Origin: an uncultured Oscillospiraceae bacterium
GTDB lineage: Bacteria; Bacillota_A; Clostridia; Oscillospirales; Oscillospiraceae
DNA: 15,749 bases
Reading direction: 5' to 3'
Assembly (NCBI GenBank): GCA_900769845.1
Contig: CAAGIF010000107.1
Location: 1 to 15,749, forward strand
Part shown: piece by piece, positions 5,067 through 12,465 of the stretch
How positions within the stretch are numbered: position 1 is the stretch's first letter
Layout of the letters: every line of letters begins with the position of its first letter
Translations under genes and position numbers: made by a program
Notes under the pieces: generated by a model
What the model was told of the DNA's origin: nothing
What the model saw: only the letters and a program-made list of their open reading frames with translations
Database searches by the model: none

Positions 5067-6908
5067 TTAGTCCTCTGTGATGCAGAAACCTCTGGGCCCA
5101 ACGGTCAGCCAATCCGGCGCAACCACCTGCAGATTATAGCCCAGCAGAACCTTTCCTGCGGGGATCTCCCAGCTATCGCCGCTGCGGTTGGCGTAGATCC
5201 GCAGGGTCTTTCCCTGATAGGTTCGGGTGTAGCCCAGATGTTTATCCCCGGCTTCAAAGAACTGAATATCGCCAAGGCGGAGCACTTCGCAGTTCTTCCG
5301 CAGTCTGCCCAGCCGCTTAAAGTGGTTCAGCAGATCCGTATCCTCCTGACCCCAGGGGTAGGTGCGGCGGTTGAAGGGGTCTTTGTAGCCCTCCATGCCC
5401 GCCTCGTCGCCATAGTACAAACTGGGACTGCCGGGGAGGGTGTATTGCAGGAAGGATGCCATCAGCAGCCGTTCGTGGGCCACTTCCCACTGATTCCGGG
5501 AGAGGCAGCGCTTGGCCTTTTCCTCCCGGCTGCCGTCGAAATCGTCTACCAGGGCGGTTAGGATCCGGGGGGTATCATGGGTGCCCAGCAGATTCATATT
5601 GCAGGCAACCACCTGGGGCGGATAGTTTTCCACAATGGACATTACCGCATCCCGGAAGCCCCGGCCGCTGTCGAAACCCCGCATGAAATTCAGAATGGCG
5701 GTGCGGAAGGGGTAGTTCATTACGGAGTCCAGCTCCGCATTGGTAAAATAGGTGCGGCGCCGGTCATAGGCCTTTTTATTGGAGGCATCCTCCCACACCT
5801 CACCCAGAACCAGGGCGTCGGGGTTGATCTCCTTCACCCGGTCATAGAGAAGCTTCAGAAATTCATCGGGCAGCTCGTCTGCCACATCCAGGCGGTAGCC
5901 GTCAGCGCCCAATTTGAGCCAATGAGCAACTACGCTGTCCTCGTCTGTGATGATGTACTTGATGAATTCCGGGTCCATTTTGTTGACGGTGGGCAGGGTG
6001 TCAAAATTCCACCAGGAATGGTAGGAATCCGGCCACTGATAGAAGGTATACCAGCTGGCGTAGGGGGAATTGGGGGACTGATAGGCGCCCTTGCCGGGGA
6101 AGATACCGTTTTTGTTAAAGTACAGGCTGTTGCTGCCGGTGTGGGAATATACCCCGTCCAGAATTACCCGGATGCCCCGCTTGTGGGCAGCTTCGCACAA
6201 TTCGGCAAAATCCGCCTCCGTACCCAGCATGGGGTCGGGGGTCTTATAATCTCCGGTGTCATACCGGTGGGAGGAGAAGCTCTTGCTGATGGGGTTCAAA
6301 TACAGAACAGTGACGCCCAGGGAGGCAATATAGTCCATCTTCTCGGAGATGCCCTTGAAATTGCCGCCGTAGAAATCGTTGTTGAGAATCTCTCCCTCGG
6401 GGGTGGGCTGCCAGTGGACTTCCTCATTCCAGCTGCTGTGCAGGATGTAGGGCTCCAGTTTACCGGAAAGATCCACTTTGCCGGAGCTGTGGAACCGGTC
6501 GGGGAAGATCTGATAGATCACCGCGCCCTTTGCCCAGTCCGGAGTTGCGAAGGTCTCGGGAATGCAGCTTACCTGCCACAGGTCGCCGGCTTCCATATTG
6601 GTCTGATCCCCCTGCTTGAACAGCCGGAAGCCACCGCTGCGGGTGGAAATATAGAAATAGTAGAAGAAAAGTCCGCAATCTGCCAGGGAGAAAGTTCCCT
6701 GATAAATATCATAAGCGCCCTTCTTCATCCGGTATTCAAAGGGAACATCCAGCGCCCGGGAGCTGTCCTCGTTGCAGATCCTGCAGGTCACGCCGGTGGT
6801 CTGGACGGAGGAGGGAATATGGATAGACAGGGTACATGCCTGTCCGGGACTCAGCGTTCCGAAGGGGGTCTTGTGGATGGATTGCTTGCTGTCAAATAGA
6901 ATTCTCAT
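5067..6908 (-). CDS. GH13 alpha-glycosidase (neopullulanase/cyclomaltodextrinase-like)
   Basis: A 613-residue glycoside hydrolase family 13 enzyme. Residues 1-115 form a beta-rich N-terminal domain of the kind found in maltogenic amylases and neopullulanases. The (beta/alpha)8 barrel follows from KGAVIYQIFPDRF (about 127). The four conserved regions are complete: Asp251 and His256 in DGVYSH, nucleophile Asp341 in GYRLDVAD, acid/base Glu370 in GEVWED, and His444-Asp445 in GTHDTP. The last 80 residues are the usual C-terminal beta domain. It should hydrolyse alpha-1,4 (and perhaps alpha-1,6) links of maltodextrins or cyclodextrins. No signal peptide, so cytoplasmic, acting on imported oligosaccharides. 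The start at 6908 has AGGAG 6 bases upstream; the frame extends to 7025, but that stretch overlaps the -10 box and the previous gene's terminator. Confidence 0.95.
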   Translation of the reverse strand: MRILFDSKQSIHKTPFGTLSPGQACTLSIHIPSSVQTTGVTCRICNEDSSRALDVPFEYRMKKGAYDIYQGTFSLADCGLFFYYFYISTRSGGFRLFKQGDQTNMEAGDLWQVSCIPETFATPDWAKGAVIYQIFPDRFHSSGKVDLSGKLEPYILHSSWNEEVHWQPTPEGEILNNDFYGGNFKGISEKMDYIASLGVTVLYLNPISKSFSSHRYDTGDYKTPDPMLGTEADFAELCEAAHKRGIRVILDGVYSHTGSNSLYFNKNGIFPGKGAYQSPNSPYASWYTFYQWPDSYHSWWNFDTLPTVNKMDPEFIKYIITDEDSVVAHWLKLGADGYRLDVADELPDEFLKLLYDRVKEINPDALVLGEVWEDASNKKAYDRRRTYFTNAELDSVMNYPFRTAILNFMRGFDSGRGFRDAVMSIVENYPPQVVACNMNLLGTHDTPRILTALVDDFDGSREEKAKRCLSRNQWEVAHERLLMASFLQYTLPGSPSLYYGDEAGMEGYKDPFNRRTYPWGQEDTDLLNHFKRLGRLRKNCEVLRLGDIQFFEAGDKHLGYTRTYQGKTLRIYANRSGDSWEIPAGKVLLGYNLQVVAPDWLTVGPRGFCITED

Positions 6909-6951
6909 GGTAGTCTCCTGGTGGGATGATTCTGTGGGTTTCCTAGGGGAT

Positions 6952-6957
6952 ATTATA
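6952..6957 (-). promoter_or_regulatory. -10 box of the GH13 operon
   Basis: A perfect TATAAT on the minus strand, 44 bases before the GH13 start codon and downstream of the LRR gene's terminator. The best -35 (TTCCAA, 17 bases upstream) is weak, which may mean an activator is needed. This makes GH13, the 55-aa gene and CPBP a separate operon. Confidence 0.5.
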
Positions 6958-6993
6958 AACCATTCTCTCCCAAATTGGAAGATGAAAAGGCGG

Positions 6994-7033
6994 AAATATA
7001 AAAGAAAAGCAGGCGTGTTCATCACGCCTGCTT
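6994..7033 (-). terminator. Terminator of the LRR gene
   Basis: An 11-bp perfect stem on the minus strand (AAGCAGGCGTG with CACGCCTGCTT, 7007-7017 and 7023-7033), 5-base loop, then TTCTTTTATATTT. It begins 15 bases after the stop codon of the LRR gene. Confidence 0.88.
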
Positions 7034-7047
7034 AAGATTGCGGAGAA

Positions 7048-8550
7048 TCAGGAAAGCATGTAGGGCATTTCCTGCATATCCCGGATGATATAGTAGTTGG
7101 GGCTATGGCGCCAGCCGCAGGTGGTGGAACTGCCGAACTGGAAGCAAAGCTGGGTATTGGGCAGGGCCTCCCGGAGGATCTGCTTTTCTTCTTCTGTGAT
7201 GTTTTCGTAACCGGAGACCCAGAGTCGATCCAGCCAGGGCATTTGCAGCAGGGGGGTGATATCCCCAATTTTGCCGAATCTGCGGGGGGCGGTTCTTTGG
7301 GTCAGGGGCGTGTAGGAGATGTTCAGATCCTCCAGATTGGTCAGATTCACCAGGGGCCAGAAATCCGTGATGGGATTCAGGAAGACTTCCAGGAATTTCA
7401 GATTCGTACACTGACCAATGATGTTCAGATCCGCCGTCTGGGAGTCGCAAATCATCAGGTATTCCAGTTTGGGAAGATACCGGATAAAGGAAATATCGGG
7501 AATGGTATAGTGACCCATGTCGATAAGTACCAGATCCTTGCAGTAGCGCAGATTGGAAAAGTCTGCGTACTCGGAATCAATCATGCCGTACTCAAAGGGC
7601 ATAAAGGAAACGATGTCCGTGGGAACGAAATAGCCGCAGACAATGACTTCCCATACAAACAGAGTGTCGGCATAAGTATCGCTGAGCCGCGCCATTTCCT
7701 GGTGGGGCAGACCGCATTTACGCATATCCAGCCGCTTTAGATTGTAGAAGTAGGGGAGAAGCGTTTCCAGTTCCAGGGTGTCCTTCAGTTTTACTTTGGA
7801 AATGTCAATTTCCTCGGTCAGGGTGTTTACACGGACGCCGAAGAAATCAAATTCCCAGACAAAGACAACCAGGGGGAAATCGTCCTTCAGCGCGAGGAGA
7901 TCCTTCATTTCCGGGAGCTTTCCGATCAAAGTGACCTTGACCAGCTTGGGTAGATAGGGAAGGGCCTCCCGAAGATCGGAGATGTCCGGATCGGTGAGGG
8001 TAATTTCGGTGATACTGCTGCCGTAGCGCTCTGCGCCGATGGGGACAGCGTAACGCACATCCAGATCCGGGCGGGTCTGCTGCAGCAGTGCCAGGGCTTT
8101 ATAATCTTCGCAGTTTTCCGCGTCTATGGCAGTGAGGTTGGGCAGGTAATCCAGAAGCGCAAGGTCTTCCGCGTCCGTAGAGCTGAGGGAAACCAGCGTG
8201 GTTTCCGGGTCGTAATACGCGCCCTGCAGGGGGACAGACCAGCGAATGTCGCAGCCGGGCATGGCCGCGGCCAGAGTCTCATAGGTCTGTACAGTGATTC
8301 CGGTGCCGGTCAGATCCAGCTGCTTTAGCCCGGTCAGTTCCGGAAGCTTTTCCCACTGGCTCAGTGGCGTGCCGGACAGGTTCAGAGCGGCGGAATCCCG
8401 GGGGATCTGCCGACCGTCTACCACCAGGTAGGTTCGGTCAAATTCCTCCTGGAGCTGGCGCTGATGGTTCTTCCGGATCAGGATTCCCGCTGTGCCCAGC
8501 AGAACCAGCGCCGCCAGGGTGGCAAGGATAACGATATACTTTTTCTTCAT
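7048..8550 (-). CDS. Membrane-anchored leucine-rich-repeat protein
   Basis: A 500-residue protein with a lysine-rich start and one hydrophobic segment at about 5-25 without a clear cleavage site, so probably an N-terminal signal anchor with the rest outside the cell. The body holds irregular leucine-rich repeats of roughly 22-25 residues. Clear units include LTGLKQLDLTGTGIT (from about 72), LPNLTAIDAEN, LPKLVKVTLIG, FYNLKRLDMRKCGL and, around 345-420, the run LPKLEYLMI..., CTNLKFLEVFLNPITD and LTNLEDLNISYTPLT, closest to internalin-type repeats. No enzyme domain is seen; a binding or scaffolding role is inferred from the repeats only. The start has a weak AGG 9 bases upstream. No convincing promoter was found between it and the tRNA terminator. 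It is distinct in style from the BspA-like protein at the right edge. Confidence 0.82.
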   Translation of the reverse strand: MKKKYIVILATLAALVLLGTAGILIRKNHQRQLQEEFDRTYLVVDGRQIPRDSAALNLSGTPLSQWEKLPELTGLKQLDLTGTGITVQTYETLAAAMPGCDIRWSVPLQGAYYDPETTLVSLSSTDAEDLALLDYLPNLTAIDAENCEDYKALALLQQTRPDLDVRYAVPIGAERYGSSITEITLTDPDISDLREALPYLPKLVKVTLIGKLPEMKDLLALKDDFPLVVFVWEFDFFGVRVNTLTEEIDISKVKLKDTLELETLLPYFYNLKRLDMRKCGLPHQEMARLSDTYADTLFVWEVIVCGYFVPTDIVSFMPFEYGMIDSEYADFSNLRYCKDLVLIDMGHYTIPDISFIRYLPKLEYLMICDSQTADLNIIGQCTNLKFLEVFLNPITDFWPLVNLTNLEDLNISYTPLTQRTAPRRFGKIGDITPLLQMPWLDRLWVSGYENITEEEKQILREALPNTQLCFQFGSSTTCGWRHSPNYYIIRDMQEMPYMLS

Positions 8551-8596
8551 GGTGGGAAACCTGCCTTTCCGCCCCGGAGAAATTACCGGAAAGTCT

Positions 8597-8637
8597 ATTG
8601 GAAAAGCCCAATGAATACATCCGATTCATTGGGCTTT
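8597..8637 (-). terminator. Terminator of the tRNA-Leu gene
   Basis: A 14-bp perfect stem (8603-8616 with 8624-8637), 7-base loop ACATCCG, with a T-rich tail on the minus strand. It starts three bases after the tRNA's encoded CCA, so it must end the tRNA transcript; some read-through may supply the LRR gene. Confidence 0.85.
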
Positions 8638-8639
8638 CT

Positions 8640-8725
8640 TGGTGCCGGTGACCGGACTCGAACCGGTACGCTGTCGCCAGCGGTGGATTTTGAGTCCACT
8701 ACGTCTACCATTCCATCACACCGGC
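8640..8725 (-). tRNA. tRNA-Leu (anticodon CAA)
   Basis: An 86-nt class II tRNA. The acceptor arms GCCGGTG and CACCGGC pair perfectly over 7 bp, followed by A73 and an encoded CCA. The anticodon stem is GTGGA/TCCAC around the loop CTCAAAA, giving anticodon CAA, which reads the leucine codon UUG. The long variable arm (CGCTGGCGACAGCG) and the T-arm with GGTTCGAGTCC are typical of leucine tRNAs. It has its own promoter and terminator. No duplicated 3' end, integrase or att repeat is seen in the window. Confidence 0.97.
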
Positions 8726-8738
8726 GCGGTGCCAGTTT

Positions 8739-8767
8739 AGTATAGTACACTTTCCCGGAAAATGCAA
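8739..8767 (-). promoter_or_regulatory. Promoter of tRNA-Leu
   Basis: On the minus strand TTGCAT (8762-8767), a 17-base spacer and TATACT (8739-8744), placing the start a few bases before the mature tRNA 5' end at 8725. It lies back to back with the GH2 promoter. Confidence 0.75.
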
Positions 8768-8800
8768 GAAAAAGTTTTCTCTCTGGAAATATCAAAAAAC

Positions 8801-8829
8801 TTGAAAACCGCAGTTTTTTGTCTTATGAT
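8801..8829 (+). promoter_or_regulatory. Promoter of the GH2 gene
   Basis: TTGAAA (8801-8806), a 17-base spacer and TATGAT (8824-8829) on the plus strand, 31 bases before the GH2 start codon. No cre-like operator was recognised beside it. Confidence 0.7.
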
Positions 8830-8859
8830 GAAACTATCTGAAAGAGGAGGTTCACCGCC

Positions 8860-11190
8860 ATGATCAGCCTTTGCGAAAATTGGGAATTTACAGACACCTG
8901 GTCCCAGGGATTCTGTACAGGAGAGGGACAGTTCGATACGGTACGGCTGCCCCATACCCCCCGGGAAATGCCCCTGCACTATGGCAGCAGCAAGCGCTAT
9001 CAGATGGTCTGCGGCTACCGCAGGAAGCTGAATCTGTCCGGGGATATGGGGGAAAAGCGGCTGTTTCTCCAGTTTGAAGGCGCAGGCCATATCGCCACGG
9101 TCTATGTCAACGGCCAGGAGGCTTTCTGTCATCGCTGCGGCTACACCGGATTCCGGGTGGAGATCACCGAGCTTGTACATCCCGGAGAGAATCTGCTGGC
9201 AGTTAAGCTGGACACCACGGAAAATCCGGAGGTTCCGCCCTTCGGTTTTGTCATCGACTATCTGACCTACGGCGGCCTGTATCGGGAGGTCTGGCTGGAT
9301 GTCCGGGGCAGAGAGATCATCGAGGATGTATTTGTAAGCGTCCGGGATCCGGAAACCGCCCATGTGCAGATCCGTGCCCAGGGAGGAAGCAACTTCCGGG
9401 TTTCTGTGCTGGAAGAGGACGGAATCTGCCTGGCTGCCCAGGAATGCGGCGCCGAAGCCGATATCAGGATCCCCAATGCAAGGCTGTGGACTTTGGAAGA
9501 TCCTCACCGGTATATTCTCCGGTGTGATCTGCTGGATGAACGGGGGAATACCCTGGATACCCAGCAGGTGAAATTCGGCCTGCGGACTTTGGAATATACT
9601 GCGGAGGGATTTTACCTCAACGGTAAGAAAACCTTCTTGCGGGGATTGAACCGGCATCAGTGCTGGCCCTATATCGGCTATGCCGCGCCGGAGCAGCTTC
9701 AGCGGGAGGATGCCCGGATTTTAAAGGAAGAGTTGGGTTGTGTCATCGTCCGGACCTCCCACTACCCCCAGAGCCACTACTTTGTGGACGAATGCGACAG
9801 GCTGGGTCTTCTGGTATTCATGGAGATCCCCGGCTGGCAGCATATCGGCGATGAAGTATGGCAGGATCAGGCGGTGGAGAATACCCGGGAAATGGTGCTG
9901 CAGTACCGCAATCATCCCAGTATTATCCTTTGGGGCGTCCGGATCAATGAAAGTCAGGATAATGATAATTTCTACCGCCGGACAAATGCCGCGGCCCGGG
10001 AACTGGATCCCACCCGACCCACAACCGGTGTTCGGTTTATGGAGAAGAGCAGCCTTTTGGAGGATGTGTATTCCTACAACGATTTTTCCCACACCGGCAA
10101 TAACCCCGGCGTCAAGCCCAAGGGGCTGGTAACCCCGGATCTGAAAAAGGGCCTGCTGATCACGGAGCACAACGGCCACATGTTCCCTACAAAATCCTTC
10201 GACACTTGGCAGAAGCGGCAGGAGCATGCTCTTCGTCATGCCCGTGTGCAAAGTGATGCGGCATCCGACGGCGGACACATTGGCTGTATCGGCTGGTGTA
10301 TGTTCGATTATGCCACCCACAAGGATTTCGGCTCCGGTGACCGGATCTGCTACCACGGGGTGATGGACGCTTTTCGGAATCCCAAGCTTGCCGCATCGGT
10401 GTATGCCGCCCAGCAGGAGAAAAATCCTGTGCTGACGGTGGGCTCTGCCATGGATATCGGAGATTATCCCGGGGGCAATCTGGGGCGGATCCATGTCTTT
10501 ACCAACGCAGAGGAGGTCCGGCTCTATAAAAACGGGGCTTTTGTATCCACTCTGACGCCCGGGGATTACCCCGGTCTTTCCCACGGCCCACTGCTGCTGG
10601 AGGACACCATTGGCGATCTGATGCAGGAGCAGGAAGGCTTCGGGAAGAAAAAGGCCGACCAACTGAAAAGAGCGCTGCTTTCCGCGGGAAAATACGGTCT
10701 TGCCGCTATGCCCCTTGCAGATAAGCTTCGGATGGCATGGTGCATGCTCCGCTATAAGATGACATTGGACGAGGGCGTGAAGCTCTACGGAAAATATGTG
10801 GGCAATTGGGGCGGGGAGTCTACCATCTGGCGGTTCGATGCCCTTCGGAATGGCAAGGTCACAGCCACCGCTACCTGCTGCCCCAGCAGCAAACTTCATT
10901 TGGATGTACGGCCCAGCCATTTGGCGCTGTGGGAAACCGCAACTTATGACATGGCGGCCGTCCGGGTGCGGATACTGGATGAGTTTGAGAATCCTGCGCC
11001 CTATGCCCAGCTTCCGGTCCGGTTCTCCGTAACGGGAACAGCGGAGCTGGTGGGACCGGATGTGGTCACCGCCGAGGGCGGCATGTGCGGAACCTACATC
11101 CGCACCACCGGGCAGACCGGCACCGCGGTACTGACGGTCCATGCGGAGGGCCTTACCCCCATTACCCTGAAATTCACATCGGGAAGATAA
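8860..11190 (+). CDS. Glycoside hydrolase family 2 (beta-galactosidase/beta-glucuronidase type)
   Basis: A 776-residue GH2 enzyme. Order: jelly-roll sugar-binding domain (about 1-150, with GGLYREVWLDV), immunoglobulin-like domain (about 152-245), TIM barrel (from FYLNGKKTFLRGLNRHQ, about 251-510), then C-terminal beta domains. The barrel contains VRTSHYPQSHYFVDECDRLG. The likely acid/base is Glu364 in INES; the likely nucleophile is Glu436 in LITEHNGH, a less usual context than the common SE(Y/F)G. Residues about 585-650 are a lysine-rich helical stretch within the C-terminal part; the last 100 residues resemble the Big-like domain of this family. GH2 enzymes remove beta-linked galactose, glucuronate or mannose; specificity is not evident. 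No signal peptide, so cytoplasmic. The start has AGAGGAGG 9 bases upstream. Confidence 0.93.
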   Translation: MISLCENWEFTDTWSQGFCTGEGQFDTVRLPHTPREMPLHYGSSKRYQMVCGYRRKLNLSGDMGEKRLFLQFEGAGHIATVYVNGQEAFCHRCGYTGFRVEITELVHPGENLLAVKLDTTENPEVPPFGFVIDYLTYGGLYREVWLDVRGREIIEDVFVSVRDPETAHVQIRAQGGSNFRVSVLEEDGICLAAQECGAEADIRIPNARLWTLEDPHRYILRCDLLDERGNTLDTQQVKFGLRTLEYTAEGFYLNGKKTFLRGLNRHQCWPYIGYAAPEQLQREDARILKEELGCVIVRTSHYPQSHYFVDECDRLGLLVFMEIPGWQHIGDEVWQDQAVENTREMVLQYRNHPSIILWGVRINESQDNDNFYRRTNAAARELDPTRPTTGVRFMEKSSLLEDVYSYNDFSHTGNNPGVKPKGLVTPDLKKGLLITEHNGHMFPTKSFDTWQKRQEHALRHARVQSDAASDGGHIGCIGWCMFDYATHKDFGSGDRICYHGVMDAFRNPKLAASVYAAQQEKNPVLTVGSAMDIGDYPGGNLGRIHVFTNAEEVRLYKNGAFVSTLTPGDYPGLSHGPLLLEDTIGDLMQEQEGFGKKKADQLKRALLSAGKYGLAAMPLADKLRMAWCMLRYKMTLDEGVKLYGKYVGNWGGESTIWRFDALRNGKVTATATCCPSSKLHLDVRPSHLALWETATYDMAAVRVRILDEFENPAPYAQLPVRFSVTGTAELVGPDVVTAEGGMCGTYIRTTGQTGTAVLTVHAEGLTPITLKFTSGR

Positions 11191-11240
11191 AAAGAATTCC
11201 GGTGTCTGATTGATTCAGACACCGGAAATTTTCTTATTCT
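11191..11240 (+). terminator. Bidirectional terminator between GH2 and tcdA
   Basis: A 13-bp perfect stem, TTCCGGTGTCTGA (11197-11209) with TCAGACACCGGAA (11215-11227), 5-base loop. It is followed by AATTTTCTTATT on the plus strand and by a T-rich run on the minus strand. It ends both convergent genes. Confidence 0.9.
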
Positions 11241-11950
11241 CGGATTAGGTCTTTGATCACTTCTCCTGCCAGGATCAGGCCGGCAGCCCCGGGGACAAAA
11301 CTGACAGAGCCGGGGATCTGCCGCTTGCCCAGACGGGCGGCTTCCTCCTCCGCTCCCACGGGAGTCATGACATCTTCTTTGGAATATACCACCTTTAAAT
11401 GGTTGATTCCCCGTTTTTTCAGTTCCTTACGCATGATCCGAGCCAGGGGACACACGGAGGTTTTGGAAATATCCGCCACTTCCAGGGCGGCGGGATTCAG
11501 CTTGTTGCCCGTGCCCATGGAGCAGATGATGGGGGTGTTTGTCCGCTGCGCCTGCTGTACCAGTTCCAGCTTTCCGGTGACGGTGTCGATGGCATCCACG
11601 ATATAATCGTACCGGGAAAAATCAAACTGATCCGCAGTATCCGGCAGATAAAAGCAGGGGAAGGTACGGACAATGCAGTTGGGATTGATATCCAGAATCC
11701 GCTCCCTTGCGGCATCCACCTTCAGCTTTCCCACAGTGGAGTGGGTGGCGAGGATCTGCCGGTTGATGTTGGAAACGCTGACGGTATCGCTGTCGATCAG
11801 ATCCAGCTGTCCCACGCCGCAGCGGGCAAGAGCTTCCACCACATAGCCGCCCACGCCGCCGATACCGAACACCGCCACCCGGGCCCGGGATAATTTCTGC
11901 ATGGCTTCCTCGCCCAGCAGGATCTGGGTCCGGGAAAATTGTTCGATCAT
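11234..11950 (-). CDS. tcdA: tRNA threonylcarbamoyladenosine dehydratase (E1/ThiF superfamily)
   Basis: A 238-residue protein matching TcdA (CsdL/YgdL), which uses ATP to convert t6A37 of ANN-decoding tRNAs to the cyclic form ct6A. The N-terminal Rossmann ATP loop is GIGGVGG at 29-35. The E1 signature LIDSDTVSVSNINRQ at 51-65 has the Asp and Asn-x-Asn-Arg residues that position ATP and metal. The later TSVCPLARIMRKELKKRGI segment and the terminal GSVSFVPGAAGLILAGEVI match TcdA rather than ThiF or MoeB: there is no CxxC zinc pair and length fits. The start has GGAGG 8 bases upstream. It is a single-gene unit with its own promoter. Confidence 0.93.
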   Translation of the reverse strand: MIEQFSRTQILLGEEAMQKLSRARVAVFGIGGVGGYVVEALARCGVGQLDLIDSDTVSVSNINRQILATHSTVGKLKVDAARERILDINPNCIVRTFPCFYLPDTADQFDFSRYDYIVDAIDTVTGKLELVQQAQRTNTPIICSMGTGNKLNPAALEVADISKTSVCPLARIMRKELKKRGINHLKVVYSKEDVMTPVGAEEEAARLGKRQIPGSVSFVPGAAGLILAGEVIKDLIRE

Positions 11951-11982
11951 GGATACTTCCTCCGAAATGAAGTCTTTTTCTT

Positions 11983-12011
11983 ATCATACCCCAAAATCCC
12001 ATCCGCTGCAA
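11983..12011 (-). promoter_or_regulatory. Promoter of tcdA
   Basis: On the minus strand TTGCAG (12006-12011), a 17-base spacer and TATGAT (11983-11988), 33 bases before the tcdA start. The -35 box abuts the T-tail of the preceding terminator, so the two genes are separate units. Confidence 0.7.
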
Positions 12012-12040
12012 GCAAAATCCCCGGCTTTTGACCGGGGATT
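12010..12040 (-). terminator. Terminator of the DUF1292 gene
   Basis: A 9-bp perfect stem AATCCCCGG/CCGGGGATT (12016-12024 and 12032-12040), 7-base loop, with a short TTTTGCTT tail on the minus strand, immediately after the DUF1292 stop. Confidence 0.75.
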
Positions 12041-12044
12041 GGCA

Positions 12045-12338
12045 TTAATCTTCAAATGTCAGGATATCCTTGTACTTTTCCTTGAAAATACCGTAGACCT
12101 GGTTGAGGATCTTTTCGTCGCTGACGGACAGATAGTTCTCGTTCTCTTCGTCCACAGGCTCCACTTCCAGAATAACGATCTCGGTCTCCAGACTTTCTGC
12201 GGGCATCAGAACCAGATACTCTTTTCCGTTAAACTCGATGCAATCCAGGTATTCAAAGTCTGTGTCCTTGCCGTTTTCGTCGGTCAGGGTCAAAATGCTG
12301 CTTTCCTCTTCTTCGGGGATCAGATCTTCGTGTTCCAT
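12045..12338 (-). CDS. DUF1292 domain-containing protein (YrzB-like)
   Basis: A 97-residue, strongly acidic cytoplasmic protein. It fits DUF1292: a glutamate-rich start, then SSILTLTDENGKDTDFEYLDCIEFNGKEYLVLMP-type beta strands (about 14-46), an acidic EPVDEENENYLSV segment, and a C-terminal helix with FKEKYKD. In many Firmicutes a DUF1292 gene lies beside yrrK/yqgF and alaS-linked genes; here it stands alone. The function is unknown. The frame is open six codons further (12356), but AAAGGAG 7 bases before the ATG at 12338 fixes the start there. Confidence 0.87.
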   Translation of the reverse strand: MEHEDLIPEEEESSILTLTDENGKDTDFEYLDCIEFNGKEYLVLMPAESLETEIVILEVEPVDEENENYLSVSDEKILNQVYGIFKEKYKDILTFED

Positions 12339-12360
12339 GATAAATCTCCTTTGCATGATA

Positions 12361-12375
12361 CCGGGAATACCCCGG
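12361..12375 (-). repeat. Small hairpin in the DUF1292 leader
   Basis: CCGGG-AATAC-CCCGG, a 5-bp GC-only stem lying between the transcription start and the ribosome binding site (10 bases upstream of AAAGGAG). It could modulate translation or mRNA stability, or be chance. Confidence 0.3.
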
Positions 12376-12388
12376 ATGATTTTTCTAT

Positions 12389-12417
12389 ATTATACAGGAA
12401 AAGACGATCAATTGCAA
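12389..12417 (-). promoter_or_regulatory. Promoter of the DUF1292 gene
   Basis: On the minus strand TTGCAA (12412-12417), a 17-base spacer and a perfect TATAAT (12389-12394), 51 bases before the start codon. Confidence 0.75.
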
Positions 12418-12424
12418 GACTCAT

Positions 12425-12457
12425 AAAAAATCCGCCCCCGGAAAAACCGGGGACGGA
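12425..12457 (-). terminator. Terminator of the 510-aa lipoprotein gene
   Basis: An 11-bp stem with one mismatch (12431-12441 with 12447-12457), 5-base loop, then TTTTTT on the minus strand, 9 bases beyond the stop codon. Confidence 0.88.
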
Positions 12458-12465
12458 TCGGGGGA

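Noticed and set aside
4900..5112. An N-terminal extension of the CPBP protease of 71 residues
   Set aside because: The extension (Arg/Pro/His-rich, no homology) is the out-of-frame reading of the 55-aa gene and the GH13 end; the ATGA overlap at 4896-4899 gives a better start.
5577..6899. A 440-codon plus-strand open frame opposite the GH13 gene
   Set aside because: It is antisense to a gene with all four catalytic regions intact; its translation is a low-complexity Gly/Val/Ile mix with no motif, and no ribosome binding site fits. It is a composition shadow.
6909..7025. A 39-residue N-terminal extension of the GH13 enzyme
   Set aside because: It would begin within the upstream gene's terminator and contain the operon's own -10 box; the ATG at 6908 has the proper ribosome binding site.
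8640..8725. tRNA-Leu as an attachment site of a mobile element
   Set aside because: No repeated tRNA 3' end, integrase or phage gene occurs on either side; its terminator and promoter are intact.
8464..8745. Open frames reading through the tRNA-Leu gene
   Set aside because: Their peptides (with RTRTGTLSPAVDFEST-like text) are the well-known artefact of translating tRNA-Leu and its surroundings.
9721..11142. A 473-codon minus-strand open frame opposite the GH2 gene (and a 306-codon one at 8737-9657)
   Set aside because: Both lie antisense to a clear GH2 enzyme. They have no recognisable domain or start signal, and the second runs into the tRNA promoter region. Long antisense frames are common in GC-rich genes.
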